Below, one piece after another: positions 12,309-25,112 of a DNA stretch of 64,000 nt. Source of the DNA: Chelydra serpentina (lineage: Eukaryota > Chordata > Testudines > Chelydridae); assembly GCA_037349315.1 (NCBI GenBank), contig JBAIAC010000033.1, positions 15,394,001 through 15,458,000 of the forward strand, read 5' to 3'. The notes beneath the pieces were generated by a model. The model had not been told where the DNA came from. It was given only the letters and a program-made list of their open reading frames with translations, and did not search any database. Made by a program: the position numbers and the translations under genes. Every line of letters begins with the position of its first letter. Position 1 is the first letter of the stretch.

Positions 12309-13115
12309 CAGAGGTGGGCAATAATTTTCTCGGGGGGGGGGGGGGGACTCCACTAATTTTGGTAAGTCGTCACTGGCCGCACATTTCTACTATATTAATG
12401 GAGGGAGTGCAGGGTCTGAGAGGGAGTTTGGGTGCAGGAGGGAGCTCCTGGCAGGTGCAGAGTGTTGAGGTGCAGGAGAGGGTGAGGGGTGTGGGCTCTG
12501 GGAGGGATTTGGGGTGCAGGAGGGGGTTCTAACCTGGGGCTGGGAGGCACTTACCAGCCGGAGGCGCAGCAGGGTTCAGGCAGGCAGGCTGCCTGCATGC
12601 TGTGGCCCCACACCGCTCCCGGAAGAGGCTGCATCCAGCTGCTGCTGGCACTAGGGTGACTAGACAGCAAGTGTGAAAAAGCGGGACAGGGGGTGGGGGG
12701 TAATAGGAGGTTATATAAGGAAAAGACCCAAAAATCAGGACTGTCCCTATAAAATTGGGACATCTGGTCACTCTAGCTGGCACATCTCTGTGCACCACTT
12801 GGGGGAAGGGAGGCAGCGGGTCTCTGTGCGCTGCCCGCACCCACAAGCACTGGCCCTGCAGCTCCCATTGTCCGGGAACCAGCCAATGGGAGCTGTGAGG
12901 ATGGTGCGGCAGTGCACAGAGCCACTCCCCCACCCCCCGCCAGGGGTGCGTAGAAACATGCCAGCAGCAGCTGCCCGCTTCCGGGAGTGGTGTGGGGCAA
13001 CGGCATGCGGGCAGCCTGCCTGAGCGCCCCACTGTGCCGCCGGAGTTCTGGCGGGCCGGACAGAAATGTTAGCTGGGCCAGATCCGGCCTGTGGGTTGTA
13101 TTTTGACCACCCCTG
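12309..13115 (+). mobile_element. hAT-type non-autonomous transposon, 807 bp, carrying a second hAT
   Basis: The left end CAGAGGTGGGCAATAATTTT and right end TTTTGACCACCCCTG form a TIR of the CAGGGGTGGGCAA class. The flanks are CCCTAGGC and CCTTAGGC, an 8-bp TSD with one change. A G15 run lies at 12332-12346. The 124-bp element at 12652-12775 is inserted inside it. Open frames in both strands reflect GC content; none has a transposase domain. Confidence 0.8.
12652..12775 (+). mobile_element. 124-bp hAT-type MITE with perfect 8-bp TSD
   Basis: Starts TAGGGTGACTAGA and ends TCTGGTCACTCTA, an inverted pair. GCTGGCAC lies on both sides (12644-12651 and 12776-12783). A second 124-bp copy is at 31385-31508. 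The 8-bp TSD and short TIR place it in the hAT superfamily. Confidence 0.88.
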
Positions 13116-14194
13116 CCTTAGGCCCTGAAGATGGAAACGATCATAGGCTTGTCATGTGACCACTGTAAAAATTCCTACTAGTCACCAAAAATTGCATTTT
13201 TAGAAATGGAGGCTGCTTCTTACAACTTTCTTGGTATATTACAGTTCTCTGTGGCATTGTGTTTACCCAAATTAATATTTGACAACTATAGATACAACTT
13301 TCAATTGTCATTATACATATCTCTGGCATTTCTCATATTTGATATCAAATGTCAGAGAGGGAACAGAAATAGAGAACACCAATATTCTGTTTGCAGAATA
13401 TGAACACATGACCTGAGGGCTAAGGGAGTGAATGCCCAAGGCACTAGGCCATGTGGAAGGTCAGAGCTAAGCAGTGTGCACTGAAGGGTTTCGCTGTTGC
13501 AAATGTAGGGGCTAAGATATCACTTGTAGGCTGAGTGCGCTAGAGGCAGAAAAAGCCTGGAGAAGGATTTGCGATTGTGACCCTGCCTGAGAGGAAGCAG
13601 AGAAACAGGGCTTCTGGGGTACAGAGCTCACTGGAGTGGCAGATTTGGCAATTTCTGAGCAATGAAACTGCTGGCTGCTGCTTGTTTCTACTGTGTTCAA
13701 GAAAATAAGACGATGTACATTCTTGTAAACAAACATACTTACAGCAAGGATATACCAATTCTGTACTGCTGATTTCTCATCCTAATAGAAGCTACCCTGC
13801 AAGGCCCTGGATTTTGGCTAACCGCTCAGGCAAAAGGAGGAACAGTGTTTTCTTACTGGAGTTTGAACCAGGAGCAACAAGTGTATCCAAAATCAGGGCC
13901 AACCATAACAGTATTCTGTGGCATCCATTGAAGAGCCAGTATGTAAGAGGGCCTACTCCCTATCCATCCCTACCCTCTATTGGGTGAACTGCTCCTGAGA
14001 GAAGCATCAGTAGCCTCAATCTGCTCCCACAAGCACAGGGGGTGCCATTCTGATTAGCTCTTAAATGGGCCGTATCCTCCCCAACACTGCATAGTTGAGT
14101 ATGGGCCAGTCACTTCCAGTTCACTACTATTATATGCCTTTGTAAGTCCCCCATCACCATAGTATCTAGGTGTCACTGTTTGTTCTGTACTCTT
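13116..14194. other. Non-coding, no named feature
   Basis: No gene. Around 13400-13450 there is a short SINE-like text, but without clear A and B boxes. Confidence 0.4.
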
Positions 14195-14473
14195 AGGGGT
14201 ACGTCTTCACTACCCGCCGGATCGGTGGGTAGTGATCGATCTATCGGGGATCGATTTATTGCATCTCGTCTAGACGCGATAAATCGATCCGCGAACGCGC
14301 TCCCCATCGACTCCGGAACTCAACTGCCACGAGAGGCGGAAGCGGAGTCAACGGGGGAGAGACAGCGATCAACTTGCTGCTGTCCTCATGGCCAGGTAAG
14401 TTGACCTACGATACGCTGACTTCAGCTACGCGTATCGTAGGTCGAACCTCCCCCCTAGAGTAGACTAAGCCTT
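14195..14473 (+). mobile_element. CpG-rich palindromic MITE, copy 1
   Basis: About 280 bp, very rich in CpG against an AT-rich background. Ends GGGTACGTCTTCACTACC… and …TAGAGTAGACTAAGCC are roughly inverted. It contains a 43-bp near-perfect palindrome at 14248-14290, centred on TCTAGA. A 13-bp perfect stem pairs 14403-14415 with 14431-14443. No protein is encoded. The superfamily is not resolved. Confidence 0.72.
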
Positions 14474-14979
14474 GTCTGTGTTCTATCTACTTGCACATCA
14501 TTGAATGTACTTTTTATTTCCTACATCTAAATGATTCTGGGATTTGGGTTTGCTGTAATTGTGGGGGCATTGTTCTCTATTTCCCTGTACCTGAACATTT
14601 TGTGGAACGTGTGTTTGCATCCTTTGTATCCACATATCTACCTTAGCTTTGTGACTGTATTTAGTGCTTCTGAATTACCCAAATAATTTCTGTTTCCTTA
14701 TCAAAACTCATACTTGGTTCCATATCTAAACCAATTATTTTCTGGTTGTTGCTTCAGTGGTCACCTGTGAAAGGTTAGCAATACTTAACACAGAGCAGTA
14801 AGCTGAGGAAAATCCCTCCCACATGCCTCCCCACACAAACATTTTCCATATATGGAGAATATGAGATAAGCATGAGAACTGTTGACATGTTCTGACTTCT
14901 TAATGGCTTCCACTCTGCATAACCAAACACCACCAATGAAAAATAATAACCCAGGATCAACTTCTGCAGTCTTTATTGA

Positions 14980-15281
14980 AGCAGGTGGATCTACACTTAC
15001 CCACTGCGTCGGAGGCGACCAATCGATCTTCTGGGTTCGATTTATCGCGTCTTGTCTAGACGCGATAAATCAAACCAGGAAGTGCTCCCCGTCGACGCCG
15101 GTAATCCTGCTCCGCGAACGGAGCAGGCGGAGTCGACGGGGGAGTCTGCGCGCTGCCGTGTGGACCAGCGGTAAGTACTTTTAAGTTCGAAATAAGATAC
15201 TTCGACTTCAGCTACGTTATTCACGTAGCTGAAGTTGCGTATCTTACTTCGAACTTGGGGGGTAGTGTAGACCAGCCCAAA
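14980..15281 (+). mobile_element. CpG-rich palindromic MITE, copy 2
   Basis: Same architecture as the copy at 14195. It has a CGCGTCTTGTCTAGACGCG palindrome near 15045-15065, GTCGACGCCGG…GGAGTCGACGGGG arms, and a hairpin of about 36-bp arms (15182-15218 with 15221-15256). The right end is GGGGTAGTGTAGACCAGCCC. Confidence 0.75.
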
Positions 15282-17930
15282 GTTTATTTAGTTACCTCTA
15301 AGCTATTGAAATAAGAAAGAGTTTGCTTCGAGTAAGGACTAGAGAATTTGGCCCCTACACAGCAATCATTTTTCCTCAGGGACAATTTGACCGCATAACA
15401 TACTGTATATTACTTTAGGCATTTTAGTGTTCCATGTAGCAGTCATGAATTTTCACATTTCTCAGGGAGCCAAGCAGACCTCCATGACAGTGCTATATGA
15501 TTCATTTTGTTTCCTCTTGTTACAATTATTTCTGTCTCTTGGGCCATCATTTTGCCAATTTCTCTGTCACTTTCACAGAAATACTATAAAATTTCAGTTC
15601 ATCCAAAACACTGCTGCCAAAATCATCTTCCTCGCCTGCATGACAGTTTTTAATCCCTAACTCATACAAAGCTATTTGGTGGAACTTGTCAATAGAGAGA
15701 AGAGTAAATTAGGTTTCACTATCACTATTTATTCACTTAACACTTATTTTGAATGTTTAAATGTGTCAGGTTTACAGGTCAACTCCCCGGATCCCTCTTA
15801 TAATAGTAAATTGTGAGTTTTTAAATGCAGCCACTTTATACACTCTTCCCTCCATTATTTTGGAGAAAGCAGATCCACAAGTAAAGGGAAAACATAAAAA
15901 GCTACACTGTTTTTATAGTGTAACTCTAATATAGGGCTACATATAAATATCAAATCTAGAAAATGAAAACTGAACCCAAATTGAAAGAACAACAAGAAGA
16001 GATATTACTATAAAAGCCAGAACTTAAGTAAATACACAGGAATATCAAACTAAAAATGTATTAACTATTAATGATAACCATGCCCATAATTGAAATCATA
16101 AACTAGATCAGAAGTTCCAATCCTTTCCTAACAGTTAGAGATATCCCTTTGGAGTCTCAGTTGGCAAACCCAGTGCCTGACCATTATAACTGCTTCTTGG
16201 AAAGCACAACAGAGTTTTTAAGCTAGAAGCATTCAGCTCCTTAGTCTCTCCTAAGATTAGCCTGGGATTTTCCCTCAGAAAAAAGTATGGAAAGTATATC
16301 CAGTAAGTTTCTCTGGCATTGTTATGTGGCTATACAACATTATCTAGCAAATAGCAATTACAGCATACTATTTTAATCATGTCACTACTTCTATAAAACA
16401 TTAATCCACCAAACAAAGAAATATTGTATAATTTCATTTTAAAAGTTAAAAAGAAGAATACCACTTGGTCTTTCTATTTAAACTGTATGACCACAGGGCC
16501 CATTTCTTTTGTAAATTTTGTGTGGCACTAAGCACAAAATTCCTATCCAGTTTTTTTTTTTAACTGGGATCGTGGTTCTCAATTAGATACTAGTATTGTA
16601 AAGGACTAAACAGATATTCTTCATCCACTATAGCAGTGTCAGCCAGAGAAGAACATCTCATACCAGATTCTACATGCAGAGAACAGAAAGTAGTTATTAA
16701 GTCCTAGAAACTAGCCCAATAACGCCTCACAAAGTTTTACACAGTACCGACTTACACTTACAACACACTTAAAAGAGCTACATGAAGTGCGTCTTCTGAT
16801 CCTTCTCTACAGTAGAACAGAATTCTTAGATGAACTCTCTCAGCATATATAATGTAAATTGCAACTCGAGTAGAAAGCTCTTATTTAGAGATGGGCCAGA
16901 GATTCAAAGTTTGGATATAGATCTTGATTTCCCAAAACTCAGGTATATTTCAATCCAGAGTTTGGGTTTGGGTCCACTGATCCTTTTCATTAAAACATCC
17001 ATTTCCCTTTGCTGACAGTGACTGCTATATGAGGTACTGTGCATGACATTAGCTGTACAGACCCATGTAAGTTAGTTAAACAAGTATTAAGTTAGTCTGG
17101 AACCTAACAGAAAAAGAATATTTACTATTTAAATATTGAACAGCATGTTTTCCTTCTGACTTGCATTCACTTAAAGAGCATGTTTCTCTTATATCACATT
17201 AGAGGCTGCAAACTGCATGGACTTCCACTGAAGCCCAGGGGAATTCCACTGTGAATCAAGGGCATCATTGAGGCAATCAAGTCATGTCTCATCAATCACA
17301 CAGTTGACTGGCACTATTCAAAGTGCTCTATCACAATGCTTTCTTGCCCCCCAGAAAATATGTAAAATTAGTACTCCCAAAAGTTGTGGAAAAAAATGTT
17401 TGAGAAAAATGAAAATCCTATTACTCTCCATTATCAGACATGTAAGAACTCGCTACTGGAAAGCTTGGGGTTTATAAATGAAATGACAGGTAACTACGCT
17501 GGTTTCTCCTAACCTTCAGCCCTGATTCTACAATCAGATCCATGGAGGCAGGGCCTTGACAATTACAGTGGGGCTCCACGTGGCCGTGATGGTCCATCTC
17601 AGCTGGCAGGATCAGAAATTTGAGAGGTTTCAATGCAAGGATTTTTGGTTTTGGAATATCCTTAAGGACTCAGCTCATGTCTATTTCTATCCATTTCTAT
17701 TTTTGAGTTGAAGAGGAGGAGATTAGTTGTCATTTTCTTAAATGTTTTTACATTCTGCTTTTGAGGAAAGAAAGCAGTTTTTAAAAAATATACCAAGTGC
17801 AGTTTTAAGCTTCAGGTTTTGCCACTTAATCAAATCTAATCACATCAAAACTGAAAATGCTGAAGTCCAGTTTATTTCCTTTCATTAAATCCCCGATTTT
17901 TCATACAAATTTCCAAAGGAGGGTACTTAC
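15282..17930. other. UNC13C downstream intron or 3' flank, nothing coding found
   Basis: AT-rich. I searched by eye for the next UNC13C exon (…FPQEL…, …YMNLHFKVKW…) on the minus strand and did not find it. Positions 17519-17600 hold a weak palindromic repeat (CTGATTCTACAATCAGATCC). Confidence 0.45.
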
Positions 17931-18064
17931 TGGTTCAAGACAGGCGTGTATGCTGTTTTATCCTCATCAATTATGGTAACCATCAGAGTAATGAGCTGGG
18001 CCCAAAAATCCAAATTCTTAGTGGTTGGTCCCTGTTCTTCCCGAGGAACTTCCTGCTTCTTACC
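17931..18064 (-). CDS. UNC13C: UNC13C internal exon 5 of 5 (MUN domain)
   Basis: A 134-bp exon with 44 full codons plus two bases (CA) of a split Gln codon. The peptide begins [20 protein letters not shown] and ends [12 protein letters not shown](Q). The run [20 protein letters not shown] is closer, from family knowledge, to UNC13C than to UNC13A or B, which read LITLIVSIIEEDKNSYTP. The acceptor is TTGTTAACAG and the donor is GTAAGT. The following exon should start …FPQEL; it was not found in 1-17930, so it probably lies beyond the window or was missed. Confidence 0.92.
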
Positions 18065-21000
18065 CTGTTAACAAGATTTAACAAAATGCAGGGAAAATAT
18101 CTAAATTGTGCGGTTTCAATTATTCATCATTGAGAGAGAGACGGAGAAGAGGACATATAGTGCTCAGCCCCCAATTCAGGAAAGAATACCAACATGTTTC
18201 ATTTTAAGCACATGCCTAAATCCCATGAATTTAAACACATTCTTAATTCCTTTGTTGAATAGGAATGGACTAAAATGTATTTAGTGTTTTACTGAATCAC
18301 AGCTTATATGCAAATACTCACGTACAGAGTAAGTGTTATATCAGATAACTTGAAGCAGCAATGTGGAACATTTCTTGTTTTAAGATTCTGAATTTTTTGC
18401 AATAAAACAGATTCACATAAAATAAAATAAAAAAAACAGAAATCCATATATCTTTTTGAAAATGAAATAATCTTTTTTCATGAATAACAAATCTGGCAAA
18501 TAATAAAGTCCCTTTATATTTCCCCTCATCATAAGCCCATATTTTGACCACTATTGTCTAGCTGGAAGTATCTATCAGGATTTTATTGCTGAAATAACTT
18601 TCACTGAGGATGCTGTCCTTTTTGCCTCACTCAGTTACACTTTCAGAAAAAAAAAATCTCTGTAGTCTGGCTTTAGCAAATTTTAATCTAGTCTCCTAAA
18701 CAATGGAACATCTCAGGTCTTGGCTTTTCAGACACCGACCTGTACAACAGAGAGGTCACACTTACACCAAAGTCAATAAAAATAAATTTGTTGCACAGAA
18801 CCAAGTCACAGAAAGTTGCAAAGCTATGAAAAAGGTAAAGAGCTGGTGCATGAAGTAATGCCTGTACTTTGAAAACCTCCTCTATCTGTGATGGCACAGT
18901 ACCTTTCAAATTAACCCCTAAGTGAGACACAATAATTCTGAGCAGGTTCAATGGCCATATTTTAAAGAGCTACTTGTAACTGTCCTACCTGGATAACCAC
19001 AGGTGGTGGTAGGGATAGCTTCCTTCATTTGCTGGTGTGTGCGTGTGTGTGCATATTGTGTGTGTGTGCGCGCGCGCGCATATATATTACTTGGCTTCCT
19101 TCCTTTTTACCTCTCTCTGTTCTCAGTGTCCGGGTGTTCTGCATCCCATTCCCGCAACCTACCCAAAAGAATACTCAGAAAAACCTCTTTGTCTACTCAG
19201 TCCAAACTCCTAGACAGGTTCACAACCCCCCTTTGTCCTAGGCTAGGGCTTATCCTTACAGTTATGTTAACTGAAGACTAAGAGTTCACACCAATAAATC
19301 TCAATGAAGTGATAACTCAATCCATAACAAGGTTTCACCAAGCTCATATATAAAGAGAGACAGTTAATGCTTCAGAGAAAATAACGTTTTTTTGAATGTT
19401 TAAATGTATGTACTTTGTACATTTATTTCTTAACCAAACATGATGACATGAAATAGACATTGTATCTCTTCAAACACACACACATTATTCTCATCATAAA
19501 TTAATTCAATGTTAGCTTAACCTAAAAGTTTATTTGTTAATGTAGAGAAAGACAGAAACGGAATTTTAACAATGTGTAATTATAATTATTTTGTGGTGGC
19601 CATCATGAAGTATATTAGAAAAGTATCATTAATTGTATACACAGCTGAAATTCAAATGTTACAGCTTCTAAGTCTAATGTGATTTAATTAAAGGATATGC
19701 CCAGTAAAATGTATAATGGGTGGTGTGACTTAGATCACTGATAACCTGCAATTGTCCTGCAAACAGAGGGACTCTTAAAAAGAGACAGGAGTATGTGAGC
19801 ATTAAGTTTCAACACCAACGTCTTTCACCTCAAATAGATTACATCTTCATTACAGTGTCCTGCATTTTCAAAAGTAGAGATTTATTTTTAGCACCATTCT
19901 TTCACAATGGTATAATATCTTTTACCCAAACTAAATGAAATGCAGTTTTGCAAATCAGAGCCATTTCACATTTAGTAGGGACAGTCCATTAACACATTTC
20001 AATAACAATATTTCAGATAAACAATTCACAACAACATGTAGCTGAAACAATCCTTTGGCCCAGATGTGAAAATTCTATGCCCCAATACACAAAAAAGGGT
20101 GTCTGGTCTCTGTAAAGTAGAAATAGCATAAAGGCTGTTTTCCATGGGCTTCTCTGGCAAAGAAATAGATTGACATTTTAAATTAAATATTACTTTTAGA
20201 CTGTAGACTTTAGAATGTATTTAATTACATTCTTATGTTAGTGCACAGAAATTCCCATATACTGAAGTAAAACACCTCCTATAAAGCAAAGGACCAAACA
20301 ATTACTACTCCATATGCTACAGTCTAGTAAGAATATACTATTTCAATAAATGCTGGATAAAACAAAACCAACAAAACCATTTAGATCATATTTACATAGC
20401 AAAATGTCCATCTTGGTATGAATTCTTGACACTCTTATTTAACAAACACTTGTCAGAGATTGTAAGAAACATTTTTAAAGGAGAAAAATGATTTAATGCT
20501 GCTGTTGGGAATTAAAGTAACATATCAACGATGTCCTTGCTTAACAAGTTTAATTTCTATGCTGCTCTCCTGAAGCCTGTGTTCTGGTGACATAAGCTCA
20601 ACATTAGCCTGTCATTAACAGTCAAGAAGTACACCCTGTCATTAAGTGGGAAGACAAGTAATGTTTTTCCTTCTATGTGCTCTTAGAAGACATTTGTCTG
20701 CTGCAATTTTGCTATTGTCATGACACAGCTAGGGCTGGGTACTGTATCTCCATATCTATTTAGTTCCTAATAACATAGATTTTCCCTTTTTAAAAAACAA
20801 TAAGTAGACTTGCTTGTATAATACAGTAATGGACTAGTAGTTGTGGAAGATACCTTTTATAACGTCAAGATTAGATTTAATTTGTACATAAGCAGAAATA
20901 GAGTTTACATAATTAACATGAAAAAGGTAATAACTAGAGTATAAACATGGGTAAATAGTATGATCTACTAACTGATAAAGGGAAATCTACGTGGCTAGAT

Positions 21001-22155
21001 TAAAACTAAAGTTGCTGTAACATTCTTACAAATCTCCTTTTGGAGATGCAAACTGCGTACACAAAAGAGAAGTTCCCCTAGGGAAAATGTAAATCTAATA
21101 TCAGGTGTATCCAACGTTAGTTAGGAAACTATGCAGAATTTGTATTTATAATATCATTGAGATGCTGAAGTAGTATATGAGACAGTGTATACTGTCTAAC
21201 ATTTTAGAAAATAGCATTGTTATTAAGATCCAACTTTTTCTCTTAACAAGTTTGAAAGAAACATAAATCCAGAAATAAATCAAGAAGACAACATCACCGG
21301 TCCATAGATACATTGTACACAGTTTAGTGACCTTTTAAAATGAACAGTTTTCTAATGTTGCCTTCCTTTCATTTTGGAGGATACATTATTTACTGAATAA
21401 GTTTAAATTACAGATTACTAAGGCGCTAAGCAATAAAGGAAACCTTTTTTGGGTGCTGATCCCAATCCCATAATAAAAGTCTGTCAATTAGCAGAAGCTG
21501 CTTTCTTTTGCACCAGCCATAAGGAAACAACAAGATATTAATGGATAACATCACCATCAATAATGGTGTCTTTGAAGTGCCAACGTAGTATAGATACAAA
21601 TAGGAGGGGAAAGTATCATAAGATGATGTTACACAGGCCACTCCATCAAAAGCTCAATAATCCACTCATCCAAGGCAGAATGGTAGAATCCCTAAAAGGC
21701 ATGTAGTGTCAGAGCCCAAATACAACAAATAGCAGCAGATTTCTCACTACTGAGGCATAAGATTACGGGACTAGGTGCTGCACCATTACTTGTGCTGATA
21801 CCCTGTCGTGACTCTGCTGAACTTTGAAGAAGAAGCGAAGTGTGCTGCAGTTTTAGAATTATCCTTAATATAAAATGTTAAAAGCAGATATGGGCCCCAA
21901 CTAGAAGTGATCCCTGGATCTTAGTTTATAACATCACATCTGAAATTAGGCTTCTGTCAGGAATTCAATATTATCAGCACTATAAAATACTAATTTGAAC
22001 CACACAATGATCACCTTTTCACTAACTTCTGTTTCACTCAGATGTTAGGTTTGTAATTAGAATACAGTTTCTGCATTAGTCCAAATTTGTGACAGTTAAA
22101 GCAACCTAATAATGCTTTCCATAATAAATTGTTAATAAATCCCATTTGTCTATAT
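18065..22155. other. Start of the 21.4-kb UNC13C intron
   Basis: Mostly unique AT-rich intron DNA. 18168-18270 resembles the palindromic repeat at 39801 (TTTTAAGCACATGCC words). A Z-DNA-prone microsatellite is at 19057-19087. No further exon recognised. Confidence 0.5.
19057..19087. repeat. Alternating pyrimidine-purine microsatellite (TG)n(CG)n(TA)n
   Basis: Thirty-one strictly alternating pyrimidine-purine bases: TG repeats, then a (CG) block with five to six CpGs, then TATATA. This composition favours left-handed Z-DNA. Further TG/GT text lies just upstream from 19034. Confidence 0.9.
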
Positions 22156-22412
22156 CAGTGGTTCATACACTGAGGTTCATTGACCACTGGTGGTCTGCAG
22201 AGCTTTTATAAATTTTGTAAGCATAGAAAGATGAATTACACAAATAACATTTTCTTATATTACTTTTAAGCTAATGCTTAAACTGTCACAGGGATATGAA
22301 ATAACAAATAGGAAGGAGGTGATCATCACAATTGTCAATGGGATGCGAGGTGGCCCATGAAATGAAAATCTCTATCAAGATGAATTAAAAAATGAAAGTT
22401 TGGAAACCCCTG
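22156..22412 (+). mobile_element. hAT-type MITE, 257 bp
   Basis: Begins CAGTGGTTCATACACTGAGG and ends AAAGTTTGGAAACCCCTG, the CAGTGGTT(C)T…AACC(A)CTG class. Flanks GTCTATAT and CACTATAT agree at 6 of 8 bases, as expected for an aged 8-bp TSD. Confidence 0.7.
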
Positions 22413-23020
22413 CACTATATCGTATAATCTTCTGGGTGCAATTTTATTGACTATGGTTTCAGTGTATTAGTATGAAAGCTGAATTTCAAAGTCATTTTCT
22501 CCTTACTCATTCAGAAGTTTTATATTATCATCATATAACTCCAGTACAATACAACACAAACACACTGAAGTGATGGCACTAGAAAGTCTTGTCTCATAGC
22601 TCACCAGTGTTCATGCCTGAGTATCTAGAGAAAGGTATAAAAGAATCTGGCAAGTTTCGTTTCATAATTAGATAAGGAACACATTATTAACTTATATACA
22701 CAGGCCACAAAATTCCAAACATTCTCTCAATCAACAGTCTCTTTAGTCTTATAGACACACCATTGATTCATACTTAAGCCTGTGCCCAGAACGTTTCCTC
22801 AAGAGGTCATAAATCTGATCTGTAGGCATTAAAATTTACGGTGCATTCTTTAAATGATATGTCTTTTTATTTATTCCTGTGCAATTACTTATAGTTACCA
22901 GGTTGCACATGCAATGGTGGCCGTATTGACAACTCTCTATAACTACAATAAAAAGCTCAGCTATAGTATAATGAGAATAAGTAACAGTTTGTGAAAAGTT
23001 ACTTGGAACATATTAAAAAG

Positions 23021-23089
23021 GGGTGAAATCCTGGCTTCACTGAAATCAATGGCAAGATTGCCATCAACTTCAAGGTGCTAGGATTCACA
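23021..23089. repeat. Short palindromic MITE relic, same family as 8158
   Basis: GGGTGAAATCCTGGCTTCAC at the left and GGTGCTAGGATTCACAC at the right, around TCAATGGCAAGATTGCCATC. Confidence 0.65.
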
Positions 23090-24488
23090 CGTTTTTGGAG
23101 AAGAAAATCAAATTACATACGATGACTAATATAACCCCTTATTAAGGACCTCACCCTTGCAATCAATACCAGCTATAGTGCTAGAGCTTGTTGAATTTGT
23201 TCGTACTTCGGTCAAAAAACCTTCACCCTATAATTTTTCATTCTTTATTTTTTGGGGACCAGCTCAAGCATTAATTACTTAGTTATATATTTTATTGGAG
23301 GATTAACATAATTTTAAACAGATTTTAAAAAGGAAATGATCTGTAAGCACAAATCATGTTGTTTAGTCAGAAGTTATGGGCTTGATGCACGATTATTGGG
23401 TGAAATTGTGTGGCCTGTGTTACATGAGAAGTCAGGTGAGGTGATCATAATGGTCTCTTTCTGGTTTTAATCTTTATGAATCTATTAACTTTTGTACCAT
23501 GGTAATCTGAAAGACAGCGGGTACACACCATAATGAAGAAGAGCATTTTTTCACGTAACAAGTGTAGCAAAATACACCTCTCGTAGTAACAATTTTTTTT
23601 TTAATTTGATGCAGAACTTTTTTGAACTAGCCAAATTTCCAAAGGGACCAAAATGTGATGAATCATGTAAACAATGTGGCACATGGACTGCTATTTTGTG
23701 GAAGCTTTTAAAAATTATATTTGTAAAATAAAGAAACACCAAAACACAAAGAAAAAAATAAAAGACTAAATGCTTTACAAGGAAACACATTTTTTAATTA
23801 AGGGAACTGGCTGAAGGCAGAAAAAGTAATCTCAGCCATACTGTGAAGCAATATTAAAATCTACAACTAATACCATGAGACAATTCTGAAAGGGCTGATG
23901 TACGGATACGCTGAGTTTTCAACTTCTCTTATCAATGACTTTACCATTTTATTGGACAAAATGTCTGCTACAGCACAAGTAAAATAACAGTCAAATTTCT
24001 GATTCCTTTTAAGATAACAAATATATTTAATGTAGGCTAACCTGTGACATTTAAGCACTTTCCTATATTGTGGCAATATAGTGTTGTACTGTTCCCAGAA
24101 AGAACACTAGGTGGTAGACATTCTGTTGTGGGGTAAGGTTAATGTGCATGATCAATTCACAATTTTCAGATGGTTATAACTTTGGTAAATCCAATTCAGT
24201 ATTTTCAGGAACTAGTCCCCAGTAAGGACTATGTTCATGGGGAGTTTCAAACTTCAGCGGTTTTTGCTGTAGACCCATTCCTTAAACAGTGTGGTCCAAT
24301 TTAAAATGGCTGAATGGATTGTGTTCAAACTTTCCACAAAAACACCTCCAAGCAGAGACCAGGCCTGGGAAATTTCAGCCCCAAAGTGGTAGATTGGGAA
24401 ACTCATACTCATACACATACTCATACTCAAGTTGTTGAGTAGCCAGTTATCCGAGTGGTTCCATTGATGTCAATGAGATCATCCATAG
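23090..24488. other. Intron DNA, no named feature
   Basis: Unique-looking AT-rich sequence. 24190-24420 has the look of an old interspersed repeat, but no family could be assigned. Confidence 0.4.
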
Positions 24489-25112
24489 TAAGGTTAGCAT
24501 ATGTCTGGGTTTTCCCAGACATGATGTCATTTTTGATCCTCCATCAGGGTGGATTTTTCAAATAAGAGGAAATGTCCAGAACTTTTATGGAACAGACGTT
24601 TCAGCTCAGAAAGAGCTGTCTCTGTGCCCTGATTGGTCCCTCCCCTTCATCCACAGCTGCCAGACCCCACCCACTCTGACCTGGCCTGGCAGGTAAGCTG
24701 AGCCACCAAGCGCCTCTCGTCCAGGCTGCATGCCCTGCTGAGGGCCACAGAGGCTGGCCGGGAAGGGTGACAGGGCCAGGCTCTGGCGAGAGGCCGATAG
24801 GGAGGCGCTGACTGACGGGCTGGCGCTGCATGCTGGGTTGGCGCTGCATCCTGGGCCTGTGCCAGCTATCCTGACACCATGACAGGGAGCGTGACACTGC
24901 CCCCCACCTCGAGAGTGAAGCTGCAGATACCCCCTCCAGCACACACCCCAATACCCCGTCTTAGTACACACTCACACACAATCTTTCCAGCACTCTCCAA
25001 GTACCCCCCACCAGTGCCAGCACCCCCGAACTGTACCCCCCTCAAGTTCCCTCTCCCCTTTCTCCACCCCGACAATGTCCTCTATTTGGGATCTTGAAAT
25101 ATGGTAACCCTA
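24489..25112 (+). mobile_element. Probable hAT-type non-autonomous transposon, 624 bp
   Basis: The left end TAAGGTTAGCATATGTCTGG and right end TTGAAATATGGTAACCCTA form an imperfect TIR. CCCAGACATG is mirrored weakly inside. The centre is GC-rich with frames on both strands, none coding for a known domain. No convincing TSD. Confidence 0.6.

Noticed and set aside
12529..13032. 167-codon minus-strand frame and several overlapping ones
   Set aside because: They cross the boundaries of a nested 124-bp transposon, so they cannot be one ancestral gene.
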